Shown: one piece after another, positions 8,623 through 15,999 of the stretch
How positions within the stretch are numbered: the stretch's first letter is position 1
How the letters are laid out: each line of letters begins with the position of its first letter
Source of the DNA: Pseudomonadales bacterium
GTDB lineage: Bacteria; Pseudomonadota; Gammaproteobacteria; Pseudomonadales; Azotimanducaceae
Reading direction: 5' to 3'
Assembly (NCBI GenBank): GCA_019634925.1
Contig: JAHCAL010000002.1
Coordinates: 496,001-560,000 of the forward strand
Length of the DNA: 64,000 nt
Notes under the pieces: generated by a model
What the model was told of the DNA's origin: nothing
Database searches by the model: none
What the model saw: the letters and a program-made list of their open reading frames with translations, nothing else
Translations under genes and position numbers: made by a program

Positions 8623-8904
8623 TCAGCCGTTCGACTTCAGGCTCGGGGCGAGTGGACGGCCCATGTCGAAGGAGTCCAGCACGAATTCGCGAATGACCTG
8701 TGCCGGACCTGCCGAATCAGTCGGGTCGGCCTCTTTCAGCAGCTTGAGCAGGATGCCCGCCTCGATCTCGGCTTCGAACTGGGTCTCGTAGGGCCCCATG
8801 TCGACACCTTCGCGGGTGTGGAAGTACCAGCTGCCGTTGCTCGCGAACACGCGCGAGGAACGGAACCAGAGCCGCTGGTCGTTATCGGTCTTTCTGCCGC
8901 TCAC
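8623..8904 (-). CDS. Small conserved protein resembling DUF6316
   Basis: A 93-aa cytoplasmic protein. The N-terminal half contains RSSRVFASNGSWYFHTREGV followed by MGPYETQFEAE, a short beta-rich pattern that I recall from a gammaproteobacterial family of unknown function (DUF6316). The C-terminal half is helical (ILLKLLKEAD, VIREFVLDSFD). It stands alone: 56 bp separate it from the CMD-like gene downstream and 146 bp from the divergent MFS gene. No function can be given; the family name is from memory. Confidence 0.7.
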   Translation of the reverse strand: MSGRKTDNDQRLWFRSSRVFASNGSWYFHTREGVDMGPYETQFEAEIEAGILLKLLKEADPTDSAGPAQVIREFVLDSFDMGRPLAPSLKSNG

Positions 8905-8973
8905 GTCGATTCCCCTGTCAAGGTCCAGGCGGAAAGTCTCGGCTGCGTCGGGCGCTCCGTCTGTGCGCGATTT

Positions 8974-8987
8974 GTTAACGGGTTAAC
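8974..8987. promoter_or_regulatory. Double GTTAAC site in a divergent promoter
   Basis: Two GTTAAC palindromes separated by two bases lie between the small conserved gene and the divergent MFS gene. The arrangement suggests an operator or an AT-rich promoter element. No regulator is assigned. Confidence 0.3.
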
Positions 8988-9050
8988 AGGAACTTCCGCA
9001 ACTGTGTCGCGGCACGGTTATGATGCGCGCACGTTTTTCCCGGCCCCGCC

Positions 9051-10292
9051 ATGACCACACCGGACATCGAACGCCCGCCGCACGGCGCCTATGCGTGGTA
9101 TCTCACCGGATCCAGCCTCTGGATGGCCGGCATGAGCCTGCAGGGCTTCCTGTTCACCTGGATGCTGGTCGGGATCCTGGAACGGCCCGCCGCCGAGGCG
9201 GGGTTCGCGCGCTCGCTCGCCGAATTCCCGCCGCTGCTGATCCTGTTCCTGGGCGGACTGCTGGGCGATCGATACGACGGCCGCAAACTGCTGGCTGCCA
9301 TGCACGTGCTGGTCGCGCTGCCGCCACTCGCGCTCGCGGTGGTGTACGGCGCGGACCTGCTCGACTACTGGTGGGTCGTGCTGTTCGGCGTGCTGGTATC
9401 GGGCATCCAGGCGCTCAGCGACCCGGCGCGCCAGGCCGCGCTCACCCGCGTGACCCGCCTCGACACCCAGCGCGCCGTCACCATCATGATCATCTGCACG
9501 TCGCTGGTGGGCCTGTCCGGCTTCTACCTCGGCGGCCGACTGGACACGCTCGGACTCGGCGTCGTGCTGGTACTGCAGTCCCTGCTGTTCCTGACGGGCC
9601 TTGCGGCGACCCTGCGCCTGCCACCGCTGCCGGCAGCCCCTGCGGCCGCCCGCGGCACCGCCTGGAAGACCCTGACGGCCGGCTTCGACGCGGTGCGGCA
9701 GGCGCCGCTGATCCGCGATCTGATCGGGCTCAACTTCCTGTCGAGCCTGTTCAACGCCGGGGCCTACATCGTGGTGATCCCGTACATCGTGCGCACGCTG
9801 TATGCGGGAGATGCCGCCTACTTCGCGATGGTGATGATGGTGTTCACGGCCGGCAGCATCGGCTCCAACGTCGCGCTGCTCGCGTTCATGCCGCTCCTGC
9901 GGCCGGGGCGCCTGTTCCTGCTCATGCAGCCGACGCGGGCGCTGATCCTGCTCGCGCTGCTCTTCGAACCGCCGCCCGTCGTGTTCCTCGCGCTGATGTT
10001 CGCCTGGGGGCTCAACATGGGCATCACCACGACGCTGGTGCGGACCACGGTGCAGGAACTGGCCGACGCACGCTACCGCTCGCAGATCCTATCGATCCTG
10101 CTGGTCAGCTTCATGGTGGCTTCGCCGCTGAGCGCCGCCCTGCTCGGCCTGCTCGTCGAACTGACCGACCCGCTCACCGGCCTGGTGCCGGGCATCGCGG
10201 TGTCGTTCCTGATTCTCGTGGCCGGCCTGCGCGGCGCACGGCTTTGGCGCTATGCGTCACGGCCGCCGCATCGGCTGATGGAGGACGGCTGA
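9051..10292 (+). CDS. Major facilitator superfamily transporter
   Basis: A 413-aa inner-membrane protein with about twelve hydrophobic segments. The first is YLTGSSLWMAGMSLQGFLF, and the MFS loop 2-3 motif appears as GGLLGDRYDGRKLL. The central cytoplasmic loop around residues 195-215 is rich in Pro and Ala. A second half starts at GLNFLSSLFNAGAYIVVIPY. The fold resembles enterobactin-exporter-like MFS proteins, but the substrate is unknown. The ATG at 9051 directly precedes the first helix. It is transcribed divergently from the small conserved protein, and no partner gene follows on the same strand. Confidence 0.88.
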   Translation: MTTPDIERPPHGAYAWYLTGSSLWMAGMSLQGFLFTWMLVGILERPAAEAGFARSLAEFPPLLILFLGGLLGDRYDGRKLLAAMHVLVALPPLALAVVYGADLLDYWWVVLFGVLVSGIQALSDPARQAALTRVTRLDTQRAVTIMIICTSLVGLSGFYLGGRLDTLGLGVVLVLQSLLFLTGLAATLRLPPLPAAPAAARGTAWKTLTAGFDAVRQAPLIRDLIGLNFLSSLFNAGAYIVVIPYIVRTLYAGDAAYFAMVMMVFTAGSIGSNVALLAFMPLLRPGRLFLLMQPTRALILLALLFEPPPVVFLALMFAWGLNMGITTTLVRTTVQELADARYRSQILSILLVSFMVASPLSAALLGLLVELTDPLTGLVPGIAVSFLILVAGLRGARLWRYASRPPHRLMEDG

Positions 10293-10329
10293 TGGACATA
10301 AGCAGCGCCTGAACGGCAGGCTCACCGAC

Positions 10330-11211
10330 TCAGGCCTCGGCGTCGGGATCAACGATGAACCGCGCGACCAGGTCCGGGTCTTCCATCGGAATGAAGTGTG
10401 TGTGGTCCGGCAGGAACACGTCGCGACCGCGCTGGAACGCCTGCGCGAGACCCGGCCAGGTCGGTGACTTGGAGAAATCCATCAGCGTGTCGCCCGGCTC
10501 GCGGCCCGGCGCGCGCAGGACCACGGCGGGCACGCGGATCGCCGGAATGAGCCCGTAGATGTCGGTCCGCCCGCTGCCGAGATAGATCGACGCCTCGACC
10601 ACCCCCGGGCAGGCCAGCTGCCAGCCGTCACCGGCCGGGTCCGGGAGCAGACCAAAGCGGCAGTAATTCTCCAGCACCGCCGGGCGCCAGCGCGAGAACG
10701 GCAGCCGTTCCGCGAACCGCGCGTACATCTCCTCCCAGGACGACCAGCGGTCGCGGCGGCGCGCCACCGGATGATCCTCGGCACGCTCGAAGCCCTGGTG
10801 CCGGTGCGCGCCGTACAGGGCGGGATCCATGATCACCGGGTCGACCAGCAGCAGGCGCGCAAACGTCCCCGGCGCACGGCCGGCCACGTGGGTGACGCAG
10901 TGCCCGCCCATGGAGTGACCGACCCCGATGGCGTCGCGGATGCCGAGCGCCGCGACGAAACTCTCGAGATCCGCGCCGAAGCTCTCCCAGCCGTAGGGTG
11001 GAGTCTTGTCGCTGCGGCCATGGCCGCGCATGTCCAGGGCGATGACCCTGAAGCCCGGCGGGAGCGCCGCCACGGTACGATCCCAGCAGCGGGCATGGAA
11101 CCCGGTGGCATGGACCAGCAGTACCACCGGATCGCCCGGCCGACCCCATTCGAACCAGGCGAGGCGCACCTGCCCCGTATCGAACCGGTGTTCGGTCGGC
11201 TGACCCTGCAT
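10330..11211 (-). CDS. Alpha/beta hydrolase
   Basis: A 293-aa alpha/beta-hydrolase-fold enzyme. The oxyanion loop is LLVHATGFHARCWD (residues 31-44), then ALDMRGHGRSDK, nucleophile Ser100 in GVGHSMGGH, an acidic residue late in the fold, and His in DHTHFIPMEDPDLV. The start at 11211 is supported by GGAGGA immediately upstream. Upstream codons remain open but run into the idi promoter. It is divergent from the idi operon with a 141-bp gap. The substrate is unknown; epoxide, ester or haloalkane hydrolysis would all fit the fold. Confidence 0.87.
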   Translation of the reverse strand: MQGQPTEHRFDTGQVRLAWFEWGRPGDPVVLLVHATGFHARCWDRTVAALPPGFRVIALDMRGHGRSDKTPPYGWESFGADLESFVAALGIRDAIGVGHSMGGHCVTHVAGRAPGTFARLLLVDPVIMDPALYGAHRHQGFERAEDHPVARRRDRWSSWEEMYARFAERLPFSRWRPAVLENYCRFGLLPDPAGDGWQLACPGVVEASIYLGSGRTDIYGLIPAIRVPAVVLRAPGREPGDTLMDFSKSPTWPGLAQAFQRGRDVFLPDHTHFIPMEDPDLVARFIVDPDAEA

Positions 11212-11303
11212 GCCCCGTCCTCCGCGCAAAACCCGCGCATGGTATGCACGGACCCGGGCAGCGTCCACCGGGCGCCCGGGCGACGGCCCGGGGGCATTTT
11301 GGG

Positions 11304-11309
11304 TACACT
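11304..11309 (+). promoter_or_regulatory. Candidate -10 element for the idi operon
   Basis: TACACT inside the TTTTGGGTACACTG context, about 44 bp upstream of the chosen idi GTG. It supports that start over earlier in-frame codons, because an upstream ATG at about 11239 would precede this promoter. Confidence 0.4.
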
Positions 11310-11352
11310 GCCGCCCCTGACCGCGCATACACCGCCGAGCCGGGTTGTCCCA

Positions 11353-11982
11353 GTGCCCTCGAACCAGAGCCGAAACCAGCGCCAGAACGAGATCGTCTCG
11401 TCCGAACAGGAGCCCCTGATCCTGGTCGACGAATACGACCGCGCGATCGGCCAGCTCGACAAGGCCGCCTGCCACGACGGCGCTGGCGTCCGCCACCGCG
11501 CGTTCTCGGTGTTCCTGTTCGACGCCGACGGCGCGCTGCTGATGCAGCAGCGCGCCCCCGGCAAACGGCTCTGGCCCGGCTATTGGTCCAACAGCTGCTG
11601 CTCACATCCGCGCGTGGGCGAAACCCTCGATGAAGCCGTGGTCCGGCGCGTGGAACAGGAGCTCGGCCTCGTCACCCGGCCCGAGTTCGTCTACAAGTTC
11701 GAGTACGTGGCGCACTTCGGCACGCTCGGCACCGAACACGAGCTGTGTTCCGTCTATCTCGGCCGCGCCGACACTGACCCCGCCATCAATACAAACGAGA
11801 TCAGCGCCTGGCGCTGGATCGGCGCGGCAGCGCTCGATCACGAACTCGAGGCCACGCCGGATGCCTTCACACCCTGGTTCAGGCAGGAGTGGCAGCGCCT
11901 GCGTGGCGAATTTTCCGAACGACTCGCCGCACTCGGTGTGCCGCCGTCGCAATCCCGCACCAGACAGGAACCCGCAGTATGA
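11353..11982 (+). CDS. idi: Isopentenyl-diphosphate delta-isomerase, type I (Nudix family)
   Basis: Interconverts isopentenyl and dimethylallyl diphosphate, the C5 units of isoprenoids. The 209-aa Nudix-fold protein has LILVDEYDRAIGQLDKAACH at the N-terminus and the active-site block WPGYWSNSCCSHPRVGE, where Cys83 matches the catalytic Cys67 of E. coli Idi. Glu130 in TEHELCSVY matches E. coli Glu116. The GTG at 11353 was chosen from the promoter position; the ribosome-binding site is weak and the exact start is uncertain. The stop overlaps the HMG-CoA synthase ATG (ATGA), so the two are translationally coupled. Type I Idi does not need flavin. Confidence 0.92.
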   Translation: MPSNQSRNQRQNEIVSSEQEPLILVDEYDRAIGQLDKAACHDGAGVRHRAFSVFLFDADGALLMQQRAPGKRLWPGYWSNSCCSHPRVGETLDEAVVRRVEQELGLVTRPEFVYKFEYVAHFGTLGTEHELCSVYLGRADTDPAINTNEISAWRWIGAAALDHELEATPDAFTPWFRQEWQRLRGEFSERLAALGVPPSQSRTRQEPAV

Positions 11983-13457
11983 CCCGCCCCGGGATCGGCA
12001 TCAGTGGCTTCGCGAGCTACATTCCGCGCTACCGCGTGCGCCTGGCCGACTGGTGCGCCTGGACCGGCGACAGCTGGGACAAGGTGCGTGCCGTGATCGG
12101 CAGCGGCTTTCGCATGCGCGGGCCGGACGAGAACGCCTACACCATGGCGGCAACCGCCGTGCTGCGTCTGATCGACCAGTACCAGCTCGACCCGGCGCGC
12201 ATCGGCTTCCTCGCGCTCGGCACCGAGTCGAGCACCGATAATTCCGCGGGCGCGGTGATCGTGAAGGGCATGGTGAACGACGCGCTCGTCGCGCGCGGCC
12301 GGCCGCCGCTCAGCCGCGCCTGCGAGGTGCCCGAGTTCAAGCACGCGTGTCTCGGCGGCATCTACGCGCTCAAGGCCGCCGCCCGCTATCTCGCACTCGA
12401 CGGGCGCGGCCGGCAGGCCATCGTGGTCTCGGCGGACGTCGCCGAGTACGCGCGCGGCACCTCCGGCGAACCGACCCAGGGCGCGGGCGCCGTGGCGATG
12501 CTCGTCACCGAGGCGCCGACGCTGCTCGAACTCGAACTGGAACTCGCCGGCAGCGCCTCGGACTATCGCGGCCCGGACTTCCGCAAACCGTTTCTGCGCT
12601 TCATGGAGCAGGCTCCCACCGCCTACGCCCAGCCGCGTGATTTTCCGGTGTTCAACGGCAAGTACTCGACCACCTGCTACATCGACGAGGTGCTGGCCGC
12701 TGCGCGCGACATGTTCGACCGGGTGCGCGCGGCCTGCACGCCCGCCGAGCGGCCGAGCCGCTTCATGCGCGACCTGGCGGCGGTGTTCCTGCATCGACCC
12801 TACCAGCGCATGGCCGAGACCGGGCTCATCATGAGCTACCTGCTCGCCCTCGCGGTTGGCGACGCCGAGGACCTGGCCGAACTCGCGCGCTACGCGGAAC
12901 AGGCGGACGTCGACGTCGATTCACTGGTGGTCGAACTCACCGCGGAGCCCGACGTCTACGCGCTGGTGCGCGAGCAGCAGCTCGGCACGGAGCTGTATCC
13001 GCTCGCGACCGAGGTGGCGCGCGAGTTCCGCCGCGCACCGCGGTTCGGCGAACTGATGACCGCGCTCGGCACGCGCCAGATGCAGGAAGTGGGCAACCTC
13101 TACACCGCGTCACTGCCGGCCTGGCTCGCCGCCGGCCTCGAGGAAGCCGCGCAGGCCGGGCGGCCGCTCGACGGCGCGCGCATCCTCACGCTCGGCTACG
13201 GCAGCGGCGACGCGGCCGAGGCGATTCCCATGCGTGTGGTGCCCGGCTGGCGCGACGCCGCCCTGCGCATCGGCTTCGCGGGCGCGCTCGCGGATCCGAT
13301 CGATCTCGACGAAGCCACCTATCACGCCCTGCACGACGGCCACGCGACGCGCCGCGAGCACGACCAGCAGGCCGGGGTGTTCTACATCGAGCGGATCGGC
13401 GGGCGCGAAGCCTCGTTCGATGACGGCGGCATCGAGTACTACCGCTACCGGGTGTGA
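11979..13457 (+). CDS. Hydroxymethylglutaryl-CoA synthase
   Basis: Condenses acetyl-CoA with acetoacetyl-CoA to HMG-CoA, the first committed step of the mevalonate route. The 492-aa thiolase-fold enzyme shows the full set of family landmarks: Glu83 in LGTESSTDNS, acyl-accepting Cys124 in FKHACLGGIYAL, His272 in FLHRPYQRM, then EVGNLYTASLPAWL and ILTLGYGSGDAAE. The residues flanking Cys124 are less canonical than in mevalonate enzymes from firmicutes. It overlaps idi by 4 bp and the avidin-like gene begins 13 bp later. Beta-branching synthases of polyketide clusters are homologous, but no polyketide genes are near. Pairing with Idi favours isoprenoid synthesis. Confidence 0.9.
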   Translation: MTRPGIGISGFASYIPRYRVRLADWCAWTGDSWDKVRAVIGSGFRMRGPDENAYTMAATAVLRLIDQYQLDPARIGFLALGTESSTDNSAGAVIVKGMVNDALVARGRPPLSRACEVPEFKHACLGGIYALKAAARYLALDGRGRQAIVVSADVAEYARGTSGEPTQGAGAVAMLVTEAPTLLELELELAGSASDYRGPDFRKPFLRFMEQAPTAYAQPRDFPVFNGKYSTTCYIDEVLAAARDMFDRVRAACTPAERPSRFMRDLAAVFLHRPYQRMAETGLIMSYLLALAVGDAEDLAELARYAEQADVDVDSLVVELTAEPDVYALVREQQLGTELYPLATEVAREFRRAPRFGELMTALGTRQMQEVGNLYTASLPAWLAAGLEEAAQAGRPLDGARILTLGYGSGDAAEAIPMRVVPGWRDAALRIGFAGALADPIDLDEATYHALHDGHATRREHDQQAGVFYIERIGGREASFDDGGIEYYRYRV

Positions 13458-13470
13458 GACGGGCCCGATC

Positions 13471-13839
13471 ATGCGGATCGATGGCGAGTGGATCAACCAG
13501 AACGGATCGACGGTCGTGATCGAGGCGCATGCCGACGGCACGCTGACCGGCCGCTATCACTCTAAGAAAGGCCGCGCCGCCGCCGGGCGTGGCTACCCGC
13601 TGACCGGCATGGTCAACGGGGAACTCGTGGCGTTCCACGTGAACTGGTCGGATTCGGCCGGTGACCTGCACGCCATCACGTCGTTCAGCGGGCGACTCGC
13701 GCGCGGGCCTGACGGCCGAGACTGCCTGCATACCCTGTGGATTCTGGCGCGGCAGTTCGAGGATCCGGAGTTCGGTCGGCCGACGCAGCCGTGGAATACG
13801 TTTCTCACGAACGCAGATCTGTTTCATCGCGTCGAGTGA
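13471..13839 (+). CDS. Avidin/streptavidin-like biotin-binding protein, no signal peptide
   Basis: A 122-aa protein alignable by eye with streptavidin along its whole length: GEWINQNGSTVVIEA, DGTLTGRYHS, LVAFHVNWSD, AITSFSG, CLHTLWILAR, PWNTFLTNADLF. Biotin-contact residues kept (streptavidin number in brackets) are N9 (N23), S13 (S27), Y29 (Y43), S31 (S45), W59 (W79), T70 (T90), W90 (W108), L92 (L110), W108 (W120) and D116 (D128). Changes are N11 for L25, A68 for S88 and F72 for W92. Known avidins are mostly secreted; this one begins directly at the first strand and should stay in the cytoplasm. It is third in the idi-HMG-CoA synthase operon. The function there is unknown. Confidence 0.88.
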   Translation: MRIDGEWINQNGSTVVIEAHADGTLTGRYHSKKGRAAAGRGYPLTGMVNGELVAFHVNWSDSAGDLHAITSFSGRLARGPDGRDCLHTLWILARQFEDPEFGRPTQPWNTFLTNADLFHRVE

Positions 13840-13877
13840 CTGTGATTGAGGCGAAGCGAGCCGATAGGAGTCGCACC

Positions 13878-14063
13878 ATGCCTGCCCAGACGCCCAAGCA
13901 GGACGCCCTGCACGTCATCGAGCGGCCCCCCGACGACGTGCCCCTCGATGAGATCGTTTACCGGCTACACGTGTTCAATAAGGTCCAGCAGGGCGTCAAG
14001 GACATCGACGCCGGCTGCACCGTCTCCACCGACGAGTTCGCCCGGGAGATCGAAACCTGGTGA
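13878..14063 (+). CDS. Putative antitoxin of a ParE-type module
   Basis: A 61-aa acidic protein, PAQTPKQDALHVIERPPDDV at the N-terminus and a C-terminal helix ending in DEFAREIETW. Many short RelE/ParE antitoxins share a sequence of this type. ATG at 13878 is preceded by TAGGAG. Its TGA overlaps the GTG start of the toxin gene, the standard antitoxin-first coupling. It lies 38 bp after the avidin-like gene. The call rests on gene order more than on sequence. Confidence 0.7.
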   Translation: MPAQTPKQDALHVIERPPDDVPLDEIVYRLHVFNKVQQGVKDIDAGCTVSTDEFAREIETW

Positions 14064-14359
14064 GTGCGACTCGCTGGTCGCAGCGGGCGCGAGCAGACTT
14101 GACGGCGATTCACGACTACATCGCCGCGGACTCGCCCTCCAACGCCAAGGCCGTCTTGCGCATCATCCTCGCGCGCGCCGCCGCCCTGGCCGAGACCCCG
14201 CGCATCGGTCGGCGCGTGCCCGAGCTCGAGGACCCCGACATCCGCGAAGTCCCCGCGCACTCCTGGCACGTCATCTATCAGCTGCGCGGCAACGCCGTGT
14301 TCATCGTCACGCTCGTCCACCGCCGACGCGCTCCGGCGCCCGAGGATCTGCGCAGCTGA
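14060..14359 (+). CDS. RelE/ParE-family toxin
   Basis: A 99-aa basic protein with the ParE pattern: WSQRARADLTAIHDYIA at the N-terminus, ALAETPRIGRRVPELEDPDI in the middle, and REVPAHSWHVIYQLRGNAVFIVTLVHRRR at the C-terminus. Members of this fold either inhibit gyrase (ParE) or cut mRNA (RelE); the sequence looks closer to ParE. The start is GTG at 14060, overlapping the antitoxin stop. A 23-nt imperfect hairpin follows at 14368-14390. Such modules commonly mark accessory DNA, which fits the neighbouring RHS locus. Confidence 0.85.
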   Translation: MSATRWSQRARADLTAIHDYIAADSPSNAKAVLRIILARAAALAETPRIGRRVPELEDPDIREVPAHSWHVIYQLRGNAVFIVTLVHRRRAPAPEDLRS

Positions 14360-14367
14360 CCCCGAGC

Positions 14368-14390
14368 GTTGTGGCCCATTGGGTCACAAC
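14368..14390. terminator. Imperfect hairpin after the ParE module
   Basis: GTTGTGGCCC-ATT-GGGTCACAAC pairs 9 of 10 positions. It sits 9 bp after the parE stop, but no T-run follows on either strand, so termination is only possible, not shown. Confidence 0.35.
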
Positions 14391-14466
14391 AGTAAGCCGC
14401 GGACTATCCCGCATCGCTTCAATTTCAGTACCGGGCTTGCCAACTGGTGGGCATCCAATCACCGCC

Positions 14467-15039
14467 TTAACTGGCACATCCCATGCGCTCTGCGACTTCA
14501 GAAGCCCTTGTTCGCCAAGCGCCAAGCGCCTTACGCTGAACCTCAGCGAGAAGGTCACATGCCTTCGCCATCTCGCCGAGCAGGCCTTGGAGAATGGCCA
14601 GATTGATAATCGGCGGGGGATACTTCTTCTTGGCGACTCCGGTTTCAGTTAGCCACTGCACCATTTCCTGACGGGAGCGCATCCGCGTAACAAACGGTAG
14701 AGCATGCTCAGTCACTGCCCTTGCGATGTCGTCAGCTCGCTCATCGACGTCCAGCTCCCACCAGCGATCCTTGCCATCGATCAGCTCGCCTATTCGAGCC
14801 GTTACCGTGCAGGCAGGCACCTCAACAAGCGGCGGGGGCTCACTGCCCCAAAGCTTCATGTGCGCCTCAATGTCGAGCACTCCTACATTGACAGTCACGA
14901 CATCGCCAATCTTGCTGACTTGAACATCAATCGCCTCGATTACATACCCAGATCGACGATTCCACACGACCCTCTTCCGAATGAACCCCAATGGACTCAG
15001 CAGCTCATCGAGCTTGGCAGCTACGGTCGCTTCACTCAT
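14467..15039 (-). CDS. DUF4304-like protein, putative immunity protein of the orphan RHS tip
   Basis: A 190-aa cytoplasmic protein. The N-terminal half, KLDELLSPLGFIRKRVVWNR then IDVQVSKIGDVVTVNVGVLD, resembles the DUF4304 family (single-domain proteins of unknown function). Base composition is less GC-rich than the housekeeping genes. It begins 17 bp after the stop of an orphan nuclease-like RHS tip on the same strand, exactly where an immunity gene would lie. The immunity role is inference from this position. No signal peptide, consistent with protection against a toxin delivered into the cytoplasm. Confidence 0.65.
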   Translation of the reverse strand: MSEATVAAKLDELLSPLGFIRKRVVWNRRSGYVIEAIDVQVSKIGDVVTVNVGVLDIEAHMKLWGSEPPPLVEVPACTVTARIGELIDGKDRWWELDVDERADDIARAVTEHALPFVTRMRSRQEMVQWLTETGVAKKKYPPPIINLAILQGLLGEMAKACDLLAEVQRKALGAWRTRASEVAERMGCAS

Positions 15040-15056
15040 GGCACATACGGGCCGTA

Positions 15057-15317
15057 TTAGATAACTCGCCCAGGCAAACCCAGCTGTTCTTCGTATTTCC
15101 TGATCTGCCGCTCGCCGGCGGCACGCCCGGAAGGGGTATGCGGTTTCAATTCAAGGATTCGACCATTCGGCGTTATGATGCCTGGTCTATAAAACCTGCC
15201 ATCCGCGCCCTGCAATCGCGGCTCCGATTGCCAGCCTGGCTTCTGCAGAACGCGCTCTCTCAGTTCCTTGTGAGCCTGCCGTCCGGCCGCTGCCGCCGCG
15301 CTCTCACCACCGCGGAC
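15057..15317 (-). pseudogene. Orphan RHS/polymorphic-toxin C-terminal tip without a start codon
   Basis: Reading the minus strand from about 15317 gives roughly 86 codons ending in TAA at 15059-15057. The frame has no ATG or GTG and so is missed by start-based gene calling. It contains [18 protein letters not shown], then [40 protein letters not shown] and a short tail. The D...E-L-K arrangement and the [13 protein letters not shown] block are typical of PD-(D/E)XK nuclease tips on RHS and related toxins. The upstream side runs into a PIN antitoxin gene on the other strand, so no delivery domain is attached. This is either a displaced tip awaiting recombination with the main rhs gene or a remnant. 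Confidence 0.72.
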
Positions 15318-15319
15318 TG

Positions 15320-15526
15320 TTGCCCTTGCGGCTCGCCGAGGTCGAGGATTTCGTCGACTTTCTCAAGCGCCGCGAGGAACGGACGCGTGACGAGGCCGCC
15401 CGGCGGCTCGGGGAAGCGTTCGAGAAGCTCGATGCCCTGAACGCACCCCCGATGACGAGCGAGGAAGTCCAGGCCGAGATCGACGCCGCGCGCGCCGAGC
15501 GTCGTGCCCGTGCGGATCGTCGCTGA
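15320..15526 (+). CDS. Putative antitoxin of a PIN-type module
   Basis: A helical protein of about 68 aa: [18 protein letters not shown], then [20 protein letters not shown] and a basic Ala/Arg-rich tail. The EDFVDFLK motif is common in antitoxins partnered with PIN toxins. The start is uncertain: TTG at 15320 is used here, and the true N-terminus may have been lost where the module abuts the orphan RHS tip. It overlaps the PIN toxin gene by 23 bp. Assignment is mainly from order and overlap. Confidence 0.55.
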   Translation: MPLRLAEVEDFVDFLKRREERTRDEAARRLGEAFEKLDALNAPPMTSEEVQAEIDAARAERRARADRR

Positions 15527-15914
15527 CACGAACACCGCGCTCTCGGGGCTACTCTGGCAGGGGCCGCCGCGCCGGCTCATCGACCTTGCGCGCGAGCGCG
15601 CGCTCACACTCTGCACCAGCACCGCGTTGCTGGCCGAGCTCGCCGAGGTCATCGGCCGCGCGAAGTTTTCAGCGCGCGTCCACGACTCCGGGCTCGCCGC
15701 CGCCGACCTCGTGCAGGACTACGCGCACCTCGCCGAGATCGCAGAACCCGCCCCGCTCACCGAACCCGTGAGCCGCGATCCCGATGACGACCTCGTTCTC
15801 GCGACCGCGCTCGGCGCCGAGGCCTCGCTCATCGTCACCGGCGATCGCGATCTGCTGACGCTCGGCGCGTTCCGCGACATCCCCATCCTTGCCGCGGCCG
15901 ACATCGGTCGCTGA
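15504..15914 (+). CDS. PIN-domain toxin
   Basis: A 136-aa PIN-fold ribonuclease-type toxin of the COG1569 kind. The acidic active-site residues are visible: Asp8 in [11 protein letters not shown], Glu45 in LLAELAEVIGR, Asp94-96 in RDPDDDLVLATAL, and Asp114/Asp116 in VTGDRDLLTLGAF. PIN toxins cleave RNA and are held by the antitoxin encoded upstream. The gene overlaps its putative antitoxin by 23 bp. It sits on the opposite strand between the main RHS immunity gene and the orphan RHS tip, so it appears to have been inserted into the RHS locus. Confidence 0.85.
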   Translation: MPVRIVADTNTALSGLLWQGPPRRLIDLARERALTLCTSTALLAELAEVIGRAKFSARVHDSGLAAADLVQDYAHLAEIAEPAPLTEPVSRDPDDDLVLATALGAEASLIVTGDRDLLTLGAFRDIPILAAADIGR

Positions 15915-15999
15915 GCGTCGCTGGCGTTCTTCTTAGCCCGAGTGCGATGCATGCCTGGCTTCTTCCAGCTCGTGCATCGTCCCGATCGCTCCCACTCGT

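Noticed and set aside
10771..11352. A 403-aa version of Idi using the upstream open frame
   Set aside because: The first 190 codons are antisense to an alpha/beta hydrolase and lie before the likely promoter; Idi homology begins after 11353.
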